This document shows, piece after piece, positions 35,402 through 44,127 of a stretch of DNA of 64,000 nt. This stretch comes from G965207335 sp965207335 (GTDB lineage Bacteria; Pseudomonadota; Gammaproteobacteria; PS1; Pseudothioglobaceae), in the NCBI GenBank assembly GCA_965207335.1, contig OZ242267.1:496001-560000 (forward strand). Direction: 5' to 3'. The position numbers were made by a program, and so were the translations under genes. Position 1 is the first letter of the stretch. Each line of letters opens with the position of its first letter. The notes below the pieces were generated by a model. It saw nothing but the letters and a program-made list of their open reading frames with translations. It had not been told where the DNA came from and did not search any database.

Positions 35402-35735
35402 ATATGTACCTAATAGAGCTGATATTGTTTGGATTGATTTTGAACCAAAAAAAGGTAAAGAAGTTGGTAAATATCGTCCAGCACTAATTTTATCATCTAA
35501 GGAATATGCCAAAAAAACAGGTATGGTAATTTGCACTCCTATTAGCACAAGTATTCGTGGTGGACTAACTGAGGTAATTATTGAAGGGCTAGGTAAACCC
35601 AGTGTTGTTGCTAGTGCAATTGTTAATACTCTTAGTTTTAAAGAGCGAAAAGTAAAATTTATCGCTCAAGCCAATAAAAAGGTTTTTGATGAGGTGTTGG
35701 CTAAATTATTACCATTATTAGGAGCTAAATTGTAA
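35388..35735 (+). CDS. mazF: MazF/PemK-like endoribonuclease toxin
   Basis: 115 residues with PNRADIVWIDFEPKKGKEVG, KYRPALILS and TPISTSIRGG, the conserved beta-barrel and RNA-binding residues of MazF, which cleaves mRNA at short sequence motifs when free of MazE. Length and order after the antitoxin are standard. The pair sits between the RM operon and tRNA-Val, enclosed by inverted repeats, which suggests it came as a cassette. Confidence 0.88.
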   Translation: MSTSKYVPNRADIVWIDFEPKKGKEVGKYRPALILSSKEYAKKTGMVICTPISTSIRGGLTEVIIEGLGKPSVVASAIVNTLSFKERKVKFIAQANKKVFDEVLAKLLPLLGAKL

Positions 35736-35752
35736 TTATCTGAAATCAAAAA

Positions 35753-35778
35753 ACTGTATAACAGGCAAGGCTTGTTAT
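35753..35778. repeat. Inverted repeat flanking mazEF, right copy
   Basis: Reverse complement of the left copy over 21 bp (ATAACAGGCAAGGCTTGTTAT), 18 bp after the mazF stop. It may double as a terminator hairpin between mazF and the opposing tRNA gene. Confidence 0.8.
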
Positions 35779-35783
35779 AATAT

Positions 35784-35860
35784 TGGTAGTCACGAGTGGA
35801 TTCGAACCACCGACCCCTGCCATGTCAAGGCAGTGCTCTAACCAACTGAGCTACGCGACT
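35784..35860 (-). tRNA. tRNA-Val (anticodon GAC)
   Basis: Folds as a cloverleaf on the minus strand. The acceptor stem is AGTCGCG/CGTGACT with one G-U pair, the D arm AGCTCAGTTGGTTAGAGC, and the anticodon arm CTGCC-TTGACAT-GGCAG with anticodon GAC. The T arm is GGTGG-TTCGAAT-CCACT and the CCA is encoded. The anticodon and T arms closely resemble the E. coli GAC-anticodon valine tRNA. It reads GUC and GUU. The neighbouring mazEF cassette could have used this locus. Confidence 0.96.
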
Positions 35861-35999
35861 ATATGAGTGTTGAGACTGATACACAGTATTAAAACTTACT
35901 CTTAGCGGAGATAGAGTTGTGTTTTATGTCTCAAACACAAACATTTTAGCAGATTTTTACTATTCTTTATTACTGTGCAATATATATTGCGATTATTGT

Positions 36000-36160
36000 G
36001 AAACCTTTGCATAATAGGGGTGATTAGCAAAAATTCAATTTTTGCCGAATTAGTGATTTTATTAAGATTTGTCCTAGCAGGGCTAAGGCTGGGTTTAATA
36101 AAATTGCTAAGTTGGTGAAAAGTGGGTTTTTGATGATTATTCATATTATGCAAAAGTCTC
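36000..36160. mobile_element. Miniature inverted-repeat element, long form (copy 5)
   Basis: 161 bp with ends GAAACCTTTGCATAAT and ATTATGCAAAAGTCTC, flanked by ATTGT on both sides (35995-35999 and 36161-36165). Its right end provides two bases of the TGA stop of the batD-like gene. The interior matches copy 4 closely. Confidence 0.92.
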
Positions 36161-37838
36161 ATTGTATAGGGTTTGGATATAAACTTGGTATTTTAGTTTT
36201 TGTTTTATTATCTTCAATACTAATAGCTTGGCTAAATATTTGCCAAAACTCATTGCCATTCCAATTAGTATCAGTAGTATTTTTATGTAATTTAGTATTA
36301 AGTATTAAAATATTATTTTGTAATGCTTTTTTAATTTCTGCGTCATTTATTGAGCTAATAAAATCATCAATAGTAATATAGTTTTTATTAAGTTTATTAA
36401 GCCATAAATCTAGTGCTTGTTTAGTTTTATAGGCATCATTTTTCTTGGCATATTTTTTAATACTGTGTAAGTATTTTTTATTATTAACCAATTTTTCTTT
36501 GGTTTTTGGTTTTTGCTTAGTATTTTTAAGTAAACACCATAACAATGTTAATACCCACAAAATAAAAAATATTATAGTGCTAATAAAATAATAATTATTT
36601 GACCAATTATCTACTTTTTTAGTAATAGTTGAGGTTGGTTTTATAGTGCTTTGCTTAATTGTTTGTACTATTGGTATATCATTAATATTACTATTTTTAT
36701 TAATACTACTACTGGCTTCTAAGACATTGACTTGATAGGCTGGTAGTTTTGCTATTTTATTCTTATTATCTCTGGTATCAAACCAAGTAACATTAACTTC
36801 TGGTAGTATCTGTTTGCCTGCCCTACTAGGTATTACAATAATTTTTTGTTTTATTTCACTAATAATATTTGTTAAGCCAATTTTTTCATCAAATACCTTG
36901 ACATCAGGATACTGTTCAAATGAGTTATTATTTTCTACTGGTATCTCTGGTAATTGCTCTTTTGTTTGCCCTGATACTTGCATAGTTATCTCTCTAACTA
37001 TTACCTCGCCTACTTTAAATATTTCTGGTTTGGTAATAAATTGTGTACTTAGTGTAACATTATTTGCCGGTAGCCAATGTTTGTTAGCTGGATAATCTAC
37101 ATTTGGTTTTAATACATTTAAATTTATAGCTTTGGTAAACAGGGTGATTTGCTGATTTTTACCATTAGTAGATAAGGTTGCTCTGGTAATGAATTTATTA
37201 ATTGTAATTGTGCCTGATTGTTGCGGATAGATGGCATAGGTAAATCTTTTTAACCATAGCTTTTTACCCTTATAGCTTACCCTACGAAAAGATTTTTCTG
37301 AACCTAATTGCTTTATTATTGCATTATCTACTACTGCACTAAAAGGTATATTCATATTTACAATATTAAATTTACTATAAAAATTAATCGTATAAATAAC
37401 TTGTTCTTGGGTTCTTGGATTGGTTTTATTTACCTCACTAGTAATAAATATTGGCTGGTCTGTTAAGTTAGTATTCGTTATATCTGTTACTTTTATTTTT
37501 ATTGGCTTAGTTTTTTCTTTGCCTATGCTAAATGCTGGAATAGTTAATAACCCTAATCTTTTAGGCTCTAATAATAATTCTAATGATATATTTACATTTT
37601 CAACACCATTAATATAAGTAATTGATTGTCTGCTTACCGTATTTACCACATTAAAATCTTTATTTAACTCTGTAATATCAATATTTTGGTTGATATTTTT
37701 ATTATCTGATTGAATTATTAGCTTTAATTGTTCGCTATTATTAATACTGGTTTTATTAACTACACTACTTAACTTAGCTAATATAGTATTTGATTGTATC
37801 AATAATAAGATAATTATTAAGTATTTAATGGTTTGCAT
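36159..37838 (-). CDS. batD: BatD-like protein
   Basis: 559 residues with a signal peptide, tandem beta-rich BatD domains (VVNKTSINNSEQLKLII, FTYAIYPQQSGTITI, VIPSRAGKQILPEV), one transmembrane helix (about 422-442) and a cytoplasmic tail. BatD is the periplasmic partner of Bat/Aer-type complexes with the VWA proteins upstream. The last gene of the moxR operon here. Its TGA stop is made by the adjoining miniature element, so the natural C-terminus may have been slightly altered. Confidence 0.88.
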   Translation of the reverse strand: MQTIKYLIIILLLIQSNTILAKLSSVVNKTSINNSEQLKLIIQSDNKNINQNIDITELNKDFNVVNTVSRQSITYINGVENVNISLELLLEPKRLGLLTIPAFSIGKEKTKPIKIKVTDITNTNLTDQPIFITSEVNKTNPRTQEQVIYTINFYSKFNIVNMNIPFSAVVDNAIIKQLGSEKSFRRVSYKGKKLWLKRFTYAIYPQQSGTITINKFITRATLSTNGKNQQITLFTKAINLNVLKPNVDYPANKHWLPANNVTLSTQFITKPEIFKVGEVIVREITMQVSGQTKEQLPEIPVENNNSFEQYPDVKVFDEKIGLTNIISEIKQKIIVIPSRAGKQILPEVNVTWFDTRDNKNKIAKLPAYQVNVLEASSSINKNSNINDIPIVQTIKQSTIKPTSTITKKVDNWSNNYYFISTIIFFILWVLTLLWCLLKNTKQKPKTKEKLVNNKKYLHSIKKYAKKNDAYKTKQALDLWLNKLNKNYITIDDFISSINDAEIKKALQNNILILNTKLHKNTTDTNWNGNEFWQIFSQAISIEDNKTKTKIPSLYPNPIQ

Positions 37839-37841
37839 TGC

Positions 37842-39623
37842 TTAATTTTTGTTGATAAATTCTGAGTTATTATTTATTCTTTGTCTTCTTTCTATAATAA
37901 ATTTTTGTTTTAATAAATTTATAGGCTTAGTCTTAATTTTTTTAAAAACTTGTTCTAATTTTTGTTTTTTTATTTGACTATTTATTCTATCTTCTTGTAG
38001 TTTTTTCTGCTTGGTTTTTTGCTTGCCTTCCTCGTCTTGTTTGTCACTACTTTTTACCTGTTGTTGTTCATCTTCATCCTTATTCTTCTTATCTTTATTG
38101 TCCTCATCGTCTTTGTTTTGTTGTTGTTTATCACCGTCTTTGTCTGGTTTTAGCTGTTGTTTGTCACCGTCTTTGTCTGGTTTTAGTTTGTCACCGTCTT
38201 TGTCTGGTTTTAACTGTTGTTTGTCACCGTCTTTGTCTGGTTTTAACTGTTGTTTGTCACCGTCTTTGTATTGTTGTTGTTTTTTTTGTTTAATAATTCC
38301 TTTTATTACACCAGAATTAATCTGGGCATTTTTATAATTTATATTATCTTTGGCTATAGAATCATAAACCTTAATTGCATCTTGGTATTTATTTTGTTTT
38401 GCAAGAGAATTTGCATAATTATAATCTTCACCTAATTCTTTAAATAATTCGCTAGAAGACTCATACTCATCTGCCTTATACAGTGCATTTGCCTGCCAGT
38501 TTTTATTGGTAAATTTATCAGCAGCCTTTTGGTATTGTTTGTTATTGTAGTATTGTTTTGCTTGAGAGTTATTTGTTTGCCAAATATTATCCAAATAATT
38601 ATCACTTGCATAACCAACAGTAGAATCAGTAAATAAAATAACAAATATTGCAATATTTAAAAAATAACCGCCTCTAAACATTAAACTTACTAACAATAAT
38701 AATACAAATACTAAATATATACCGCTATTAATCCATGTTTTTATTTGCTTAGTATTTTGTTTATTATTTGTGGCTAAATGTTGCTCGGTAAAATTTAAAT
38801 AATTTTTAATATCTAATACATCATTAGTTAATTTTTGGTAAATACCACCACCATTTTTAGCTAATAATTGTAATAATCTGGTATTTGCTTTTACGATATT
38901 TTTATTATTAAAAGTTATATCTTTATCGCCAGAAACTACAAGCACAGATAGCCTAAAATCTTGCTGATATAGTTGTTTTGCGGTTTCTAAACTATCACTA
39001 CCTACTATATTATCGTCTGTTAATAATAAAATATCTATGCTTTTATTTTTGTATTTAGCAATAATTTCTTTGCTATATTTAAGTGCTAAATTTAGATTTT
39101 GACCGCCAACTGGTAAAATATTTTGAGTTAAGCCATCTAACAAATTAATAATAGGTTTTGCATCGCTAGTTGGTGGACTAATAATATAAGGCTCACCGCT
39201 AAATGCAATAAGCATTGTCTCGCCCTCTTTTGTTTGTTTTAATAACTGTTTTATAAGTAAAATACTGCGTTTAAACCTCGACGGTTTAATATCATCTGCA
39301 TAAGTTGATATAGAGGCATCTAGTAATATTACCTGTAATTTTTCTAGCTGATATAGTGGTGATTTTTTTTGAAAAAAACTAGGTCCACTAAGTGCAAGTA
39401 CAGTTAATATTAATACAAGTGCTACTAATAATGGCAGGTATTTAAGTTTTTTTTGTATTTTATTTGAGCCTGATAATTTTAATAATAAATGCTTGTCAAT
39501 AATATTTTGCCAATTATTATTTAATCTATGATTTTTAACAAAAAACCACCACAATACAACAAGTGGTATTAATGCTAAAAACCATTCTGGATATATAAAA
39601 TGAATATTTGCTAAGTCCTGCAT
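37842..39623 (-). CDS. batB: BatB/BatC-like VWA-TPR membrane protein
   Basis: 593 residues: two N-terminal membrane helices, a VWA domain (LLDASISTYADDI, a variant of the D-x-S-x-S metal site; LLLTDD) at about 90-280, then another helix pair. TPR repeats (NNKQYQKAADKF, ANSLAKQNKYQDAIKVY) follow at about 350-430, with a very charged tail. The tail contains four KDGDKQ(Q)LKPD repeats. This matches BatB fused with BatC, as in many gammaproteobacteria. It overlaps batA by 13 bp. Confidence 0.88.
   Translation of the reverse strand: MQDLANIHFIYPEWFLALIPLVVLWWFFVKNHRLNNNWQNIIDKHLLLKLSGSNKIQKKLKYLPLLVALVLILTVLALSGPSFFQKKSPLYQLEKLQVILLDASISTYADDIKPSRFKRSILLIKQLLKQTKEGETMLIAFSGEPYIISPPTSDAKPIINLLDGLTQNILPVGGQNLNLALKYSKEIIAKYKNKSIDILLLTDDNIVGSDSLETAKQLYQQDFRLSVLVVSGDKDITFNNKNIVKANTRLLQLLAKNGGGIYQKLTNDVLDIKNYLNFTEQHLATNNKQNTKQIKTWINSGIYLVFVLLLLVSLMFRGGYFLNIAIFVILFTDSTVGYASDNYLDNIWQTNNSQAKQYYNNKQYQKAADKFTNKNWQANALYKADEYESSSELFKELGEDYNYANSLAKQNKYQDAIKVYDSIAKDNINYKNAQINSGVIKGIIKQKKQQQYKDGDKQQLKPDKDGDKQQLKPDKDGDKLKPDKDGDKQQLKPDKDGDKQQQNKDDEDNKDKKNKDEDEQQQVKSSDKQDEEGKQKTKQKKLQEDRINSQIKKQKLEQVFKKIKTKPINLLKQKFIIERRQRINNNSEFINKN
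38130..38270 (-). repeat. 33/27-bp tandem repeat in the BatB tail
   Basis: Units containing TTGTCACCGTCTTTGTCTGG on the plus strand encode KDGDKQQLKPD, one copy being two residues shorter. High nucleotide identity suggests recent expansion and likely length variation between strains. Confidence 0.8.
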
Positions 39624-40573
39624 TTTATTGCCAATAATATAGATAATAATAATAAAAATATTGCCAAAGGATAATGGAATAAATCTTTTTTAGGATGGTA
39701 TAGTTTACTTTCTAATTTTTGTCTCTCTAATTTATTTATTTCATCATATACTGATTGTAGTTTTTGAGTATTTTGAGCACGAAAATAAATACCTCCTGTT
39801 TCGCTAGCTATTTTTTTTAAGGTATTTTCATCTACCGATGAGCTAATACCAAAAAAACTAACTTTATTGGTACCTAAACCTATAGTATGAATTTTAATAT
39901 TATCTTCTTTGGCTAACTGAGTAGCTCTATTTGGATTAATAGCACCAGCATTACTAACACCGTCAGTTAGTAGTACTAGTGTTCTAATTTCGTTGTCATT
40001 TTTTTTATTATCACGAAAATGCTTTATCGCCAATACAATAGCATCACCTATTGCTGTTTGTTGCCCTGCCATATTAATATGAGATTCCTCTAAGTATTTA
40101 ATTATTAATTGCTTATCAAAGGTAAGTGGCGCATATAAATATGCCTTTGAACCAAACACTATCAAGCCAATTCTATCTTGGACTCTTGATTGAATAAATT
40201 TCTTAGCTGCTATTTTAACTACGCTAAGTCTGTCTAATCTTTTATTATTAACTGTAAAATCTCTTTCTCTCATACTACCTGATAAGTCTATGGCAAGCAT
40301 AATATCTCTGCCTTTTATGGGTATTTTTTTGCCCTCATCAATCCACACAGGTTTAATAGAGGCTAAAACAAGAAATAAGAAAGCTAAATATAATAAAAAA
40401 TCAATGAGCGAAAAACTATATTTATTGTTATTTAACACCTTATTTTTATCTAGACTATCAAACAATGGATGCTCTATGCTAGCACCTTGCTCGGTGCTTT
40501 TTGTAGTTAATAGCTTAAATAATAATGGTAATAGCAATAATAATGCTAAATATGGATATTCTACCTCAAACAT
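39611..40573 (-). CDS. batA: BatA-like VWA membrane protein
   Basis: 320 residues with two N-terminal helices and one C-terminal helix around a VWA domain. An intact MIDAS site is visible: AIDLSGSMRERD, the threonine in QQTAIGD, and LLTDGVSNAG. BatA and BatB are thought to form a membrane complex controlled by the MoxR ATPase; in other bacteria the locus affects stress tolerance. It overlaps the DUF4381 gene by 8 bp. Confidence 0.9.
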   Translation of the reverse strand: MFEVEYPYLALLLLLPLLFKLLTTKSTEQGASIEHPLFDSLDKNKVLNNNKYSFSLIDFLLYLAFLFLVLASIKPVWIDEGKKIPIKGRDIMLAIDLSGSMRERDFTVNNKRLDRLSVVKIAAKKFIQSRVQDRIGLIVFGSKAYLYAPLTFDKQLIIKYLEESHINMAGQQTAIGDAIVLAIKHFRDNKKNDNEIRTLVLLTDGVSNAGAINPNRATQLAKEDNIKIHTIGLGTNKVSFFGISSSVDENTLKKIASETGGIYFRAQNTQKLQSVYDEINKLERQKLESKLYHPKKDLFHYPLAIFLLLLSILLAIKCRT

Positions 40574-41015
40574 ATTTGATTAATTTTTTACAGTAATTTA
40601 TTAATAATCCCCTATCAAGTTCAATTGATTTTTTGTAAATACTTTCTAGTAATAGGGTTTTTAACTCATAGTTTAGTGCTAGTTTGCTGTCTAATAATTC
40701 AACAAGTTGCTCTTGACTTAGGCTTTTAATATTTTTATTATTGTATTGATATTGAAGGTAACGCCTTAGTAAAATAGCTACTTGCGATACAAATTTATTG
40801 TCATTAGTTTTTGCTAAGTTGTTTAACTCACTAAGAAAACTTTTTTTTATTAGTTGTTTTTTATATTTTTTAAATATAAATATTGCTAATATAGTCAATA
40901 AAATTAATGCTAAAAAGATTAATAGCCATGCTCCCCAAGGTATTTGTATTCCTAGTTCTATTGTGGTATTAATATCTTTTAACTGTGCTAATAATTGTTG
41001 CTCTTCTGGGCTCAT
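40566..41015 (-). CDS. DUF4381 domain protein
   Basis: 149 residues with one transmembrane helix (WLLIFLALILLTILAIFIF) and a cytoplasmic helical part containing AILLRRYLQYQY and YCKKLIKYV. DUF4381 proteins occur almost only in moxR/bat operons between the DUF58 and VWA genes, exactly its place here. Molecular role unknown. The ATG overlaps the DUF58 gene's stop by 4 bp. Confidence 0.85.
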   Translation of the reverse strand: MSPEEQQLLAQLKDINTTIELGIQIPWGAWLLIFLALILLTILAIFIFKKYKKQLIKKSFLSELNNLAKTNDNKFVSQVAILLRRYLQYQYNNKNIKSLSQEQLVELLDSKLALNYELKTLLLESIYKKSIELDRGLLINYCKKLIKYV

Positions 41016-41944
41016 TTATGAAAATTAATATTACTATCTAATATTTTTTGTGCTAATTTGTCATCGGTTTTTATAGGCATAAATAATAAATTATTACTAT
41101 GACAAAACTCAATTAAAAAATTATTTTTATCAATAAAATATTGTTGATATAGTTGTTTGTTTTTTTTGCTATAAGTATTTAACTGTTTATGATGTTTACC
41201 GTTATTTATTCTGTATTTACCAGATTTTGGTGCTGTTTTTTCTAAATTATCATAAATAAAATTAATAACAATATCATTATGCTTAGTTATTTGCTGAACT
41301 ATGTTTTGAGAATTTTCATCAAAATTTGCAAAATCACTGATAATAAACAAAACACTTCCCGGCCTAATAATTCTTTTTACTTTTAATAGACTATTTGCCA
41401 TAGTTATAGCTGCTTGTTGCTTGGCATTGTCTTTGGCATATAGTGCTTGTTCATGCATATGAACTATATATCTTATTAAGTTTTGCACACCTATTTTTCC
41501 TGATTTTGGTTTGAGCTCTATATGTCCGTATTGGCTGTAAATAATACCACCAATTTTATCTTTGTGATGAGCGCCTATATATGCTATAAGTGTTGCTAAT
41601 TTTGATGCTATAACTGATTTAAAAGCAACTTTTGTGCCAAAAAACATAGTATTACTAAAATCTATAAATAATAATATAGGTCTATCTCGTTCTTCTTTAT
41701 AAGTTTTGCTATAAGTGGTTTGCATTCTAGCACTTGTTTTCCAATCTATTGAGCGAATATCATCACCAAATTGATACTCTCTAACTTCGTCAAAATCTAT
41801 ACCATGTCCTTTGATTTTAGATAGTCTATCGCCACTATAATTAGTACGAATATCTTTGTGAGAATGGATTATATGTGTGGTTAATAAGTTTTTAACATCT
41901 ATCAATTCTGATATTGTAATATTAATCCCTGATATTGTTGTCAT
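41012..41944 (-). CDS. DUF58 domain protein
   Basis: 310 residues from the ATG at 41944, which overlaps the moxR stop (ATGA). The DUF58 signature is clear: RLSKIKGHGIDFDEVREY, GDDIRSIDWKTSARM, then a VWA-like fold (LLFIDFSNTMFFG, LFIISDF). DUF58 proteins are constant partners of MoxR ATPases. The signature GDDIRSIDW and gene order make the assignment secure even though the biochemical function is unknown. Confidence 0.92.
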   Translation of the reverse strand: MTTISGINITISELIDVKNLLTTHIIHSHKDIRTNYSGDRLSKIKGHGIDFDEVREYQFGDDIRSIDWKTSARMQTTYSKTYKEERDRPILLFIDFSNTMFFGTKVAFKSVIASKLATLIAYIGAHHKDKIGGIIYSQYGHIELKPKSGKIGVQNLIRYIVHMHEQALYAKDNAKQQAAITMANSLLKVKRIIRPGSVLFIISDFANFDENSQNIVQQITKHNDIVINFIYDNLEKTAPKSGKYRINNGKHHKQLNTYSKKNKQLYQQYFIDKNNFLIEFCHSNNLLFMPIKTDDKLAQKILDSNINFHK

Positions 41945-42894
41945 ACTGTTGCAACACAATCTAATAATTTAGTAATGGCTTGGTTTTTGCTAATTCCTTT
42001 GGTTTCAGCATTAAAGGTTAGAATAATTCTGTGCCTTAATACATCAAATGCCATAATTCTAATATCCTCAGGAGTTACAAAATCTCTATCGTTGATATAA
42101 GCATAAGCTTTAGCAGTTTTATCTAGGGCAATAGATGCCCTAGTAGATGCACCGTATTCAAATAAATCAGCTAGATCATTATGGTATTGCTCTGGCTTTC
42201 TAGTGGCTTGGATAATATTTAATAAATACTCTTCTACCTCATCAGATATATAAATATCTAATACCTCATCTCTGGTTTTAAACAGTTCTTCTTGGCTAAT
42301 TTTAGTAATATCGCTAGTAATATCAATGCCTTTGTCTTGCTTTCTAACTAATTTTAGTATTTCTTTCTCGGTTTGTATATCGGGATAATCTAGTTCAAAA
42401 TGCAATAAAAACCTATCTAATTGTGCCTCAGGTAGCGGGTATGTTCCCTCTTGTTCAATAGGATTTTGAGTTGCCATTACTAAAAATAACTTTGATAAAG
42501 GATAAGTATTTCTAGCAACACTTACTTGCTTTTCGCCCATAGCTTCTAATAATGCTGATTGTACTTTAGCAGGTGAGCGGTTTATCTCATCTGCTAGAAT
42601 AAAATTATTAAAAATAGGTCCTTGCTTAAATTCAAAAACACCTGTTTGTGCTTTGTATATCTCTGTGCCTGTTAAATCCGCAGGTAATAAGTCTGGGGTA
42701 AATTGGATACGACTAAAATCAGCATCAATTACATTACTAAGGGCTTTAATTGCAGTAGTTTTTGCAAGTCCAGGTGGTCCTTCTACTAATAAATGTCCAT
42801 CGCATAATAGCGTAATTATCATTCTCTCTACTAATTTTTCTTGCCCTAGTATTCGGGTGTTTAAAAAACTTTGTATTTGCTTAATTGCTGTCAT
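41941..42894 (-). CDS. moxR: MoxR-family AAA+ ATPase
   Basis: 317 residues with Walker A GPPGLAKTT (about 38-46), Walker B ILADEINRSPAKVQ, sensor MATQNPIEQEGTYPLPEAQ and the arginine finger region LDRF. MoxR proteins act as chaperone-like ATPases, here presumably on the VWA proteins of the same operon. It heads the six-gene minus-strand operon moxR-DUF58-DUF4381-batA-batB-batD. Confidence 0.94.
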   Translation of the reverse strand: MTAIKQIQSFLNTRILGQEKLVERMIITLLCDGHLLVEGPPGLAKTTAIKALSNVIDADFSRIQFTPDLLPADLTGTEIYKAQTGVFEFKQGPIFNNFILADEINRSPAKVQSALLEAMGEKQVSVARNTYPLSKLFLVMATQNPIEQEGTYPLPEAQLDRFLLHFELDYPDIQTEKEILKLVRKQDKGIDITSDITKISQEELFKTRDEVLDIYISDEVEEYLLNIIQATRKPEQYHNDLADLFEYGASTRASIALDKTAKAYAYINDRDFVTPEDIRIMAFDVLRHRIILTFNAETKGISKNQAITKLLDCVATV

Positions 42895-42903
42895 TGATTA
42901 TAT

Positions 42904-44028
42904 TTATTTATAGCTTCTCAAATACCACCATGAGAATATCCTCTTAGCATAATGAAATAATGCACTAGGCTGTAACACCAAAGACTTATCAATAGTCCTT
43001 TTAACTAACATGCCTTTGTTTAAACTATCTACTATGCAAATTAGCTCAACTTTAAATGTATGTTTAATTTGTTTATTTTCAAGTGCTAATAAAATATTTT
43101 TGGCGGCAGCTTCTGCTTGTAAGTCAGCCATATGTGCTTGTTTTGGCATCCATTCTGGTCCTGGAAAACTACCACTATCGCCTGCTACAAAAATATTATC
43201 ACTGCCTTTTATTTGGCAAAATTTATCAGCCAATAATAAACCGCCATCGCTTCTTGCTAAACTGGTATTGTCAAACCAATCATTGCCTGTCATACCGGGC
43301 ATAAATAATATTAAATCGGCTGTTATTTCACCGCCTTGTGTAATAATTTTATTAGTTTTAAAGCCTTGTATTTTATGTCCTAAATGAGTTTTAATATTTT
43401 TCTTTTTCATCTCATTTAATAAGCTTTTTACTGCCTTTTCCCCTAATCTAGCACCTGGTTTAGATGCTGGGGTAAAAAATATTAATTCAAAATTGTGACG
43501 GCGTTTTTCGTCTCTTAATTGTCTATCTATACCAAATAAAAACTCAAACATAGGGCCGCCACGCATAGCTGATTGCTCTTTAGGATTAGATGCAAAACCC
43601 ACAGCGATTGTACCACCTGACATTTTGGATAGTTTAGTTTTTATTTTTAATGCTGATTTTATGCCCTCGCATGGAGTAATTACCCCTTCAATACCTGATA
43701 ATTTTTTAATAAATTTACCACCTGAGGCAATAATAATAGCATCTGATGTAATATTATTATTGTTTTTAGTTGTAACAGTTTTATCATTTATGCCTGTTAC
43801 CTCATCAGCAATATGATTAACATTCATCTTGGTAAAAAAATTATTAAGGTTTATTATTAAATCTTCTGGTTTAACTTTACCGCTAGGTATCCATATTAAA
43901 CTAGGTAAATATATTAATTCTGCCCTAGGGGATATTAGGTTTATAGTTATTTTTTTATTGTATTTTCTTATGGTTTTAACAGCAGTTAAACCTGCAAATC
44001 CTGAGCCAATAATTGTTATTTGTTTCAT
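42904..44028 (-). CDS. FAD-dependent oxidoreductase related to sulfide:quinone oxidoreductase
   Basis: 374 residues with an N-terminal dinucleotide-binding GSGFAGLTAVKTI, a second ATG-like motif (IIIASGGKF) and C-terminal VAGDSGSFPG with FAD contacts. A hydrophobic C-terminus (ALFHYAKRIFSWWYL) could associate with the membrane. Cysteines in VITPCEGIKS and VELICIVD sit roughly where SQR-type enzymes carry catalytic cysteines. It may oxidise sulfide or transfer electrons to quinone, but the NDH-2/SQR superfamily is broad. The gene is 9 bp before moxR on the same strand. Confidence 0.75.
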   Translation of the reverse strand: MKQITIIGSGFAGLTAVKTIRKYNKKITINLISPRAELIYLPSLIWIPSGKVKPEDLIINLNNFFTKMNVNHIADEVTGINDKTVTTKNNNNITSDAIIIASGGKFIKKLSGIEGVITPCEGIKSALKIKTKLSKMSGGTIAVGFASNPKEQSAMRGGPMFEFLFGIDRQLRDEKRRHNFELIFFTPASKPGARLGEKAVKSLLNEMKKKNIKTHLGHKIQGFKTNKIITQGGEITADLILFMPGMTGNDWFDNTSLARSDGGLLLADKFCQIKGSDNIFVAGDSGSFPGPEWMPKQAHMADLQAEAAAKNILLALENKQIKHTFKVELICIVDSLNKGMLVKRTIDKSLVLQPSALFHYAKRIFSWWYLRSYK

Positions 44029-44127
44029 TAAATCTCTTTAGTATTTAAAAGTAGATATTTTATAATAATTTTGCCTAAGTATAAATGTAAATATTGTTTA
44101 GTGTATTATTTATATCGTGCAATAGCC

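Noticed and set aside
35902..36162. 86-residue minus-strand frame between tRNA-Val and batD
   Set aside because: It is mostly miniature-element sequence and shows no family similarity.
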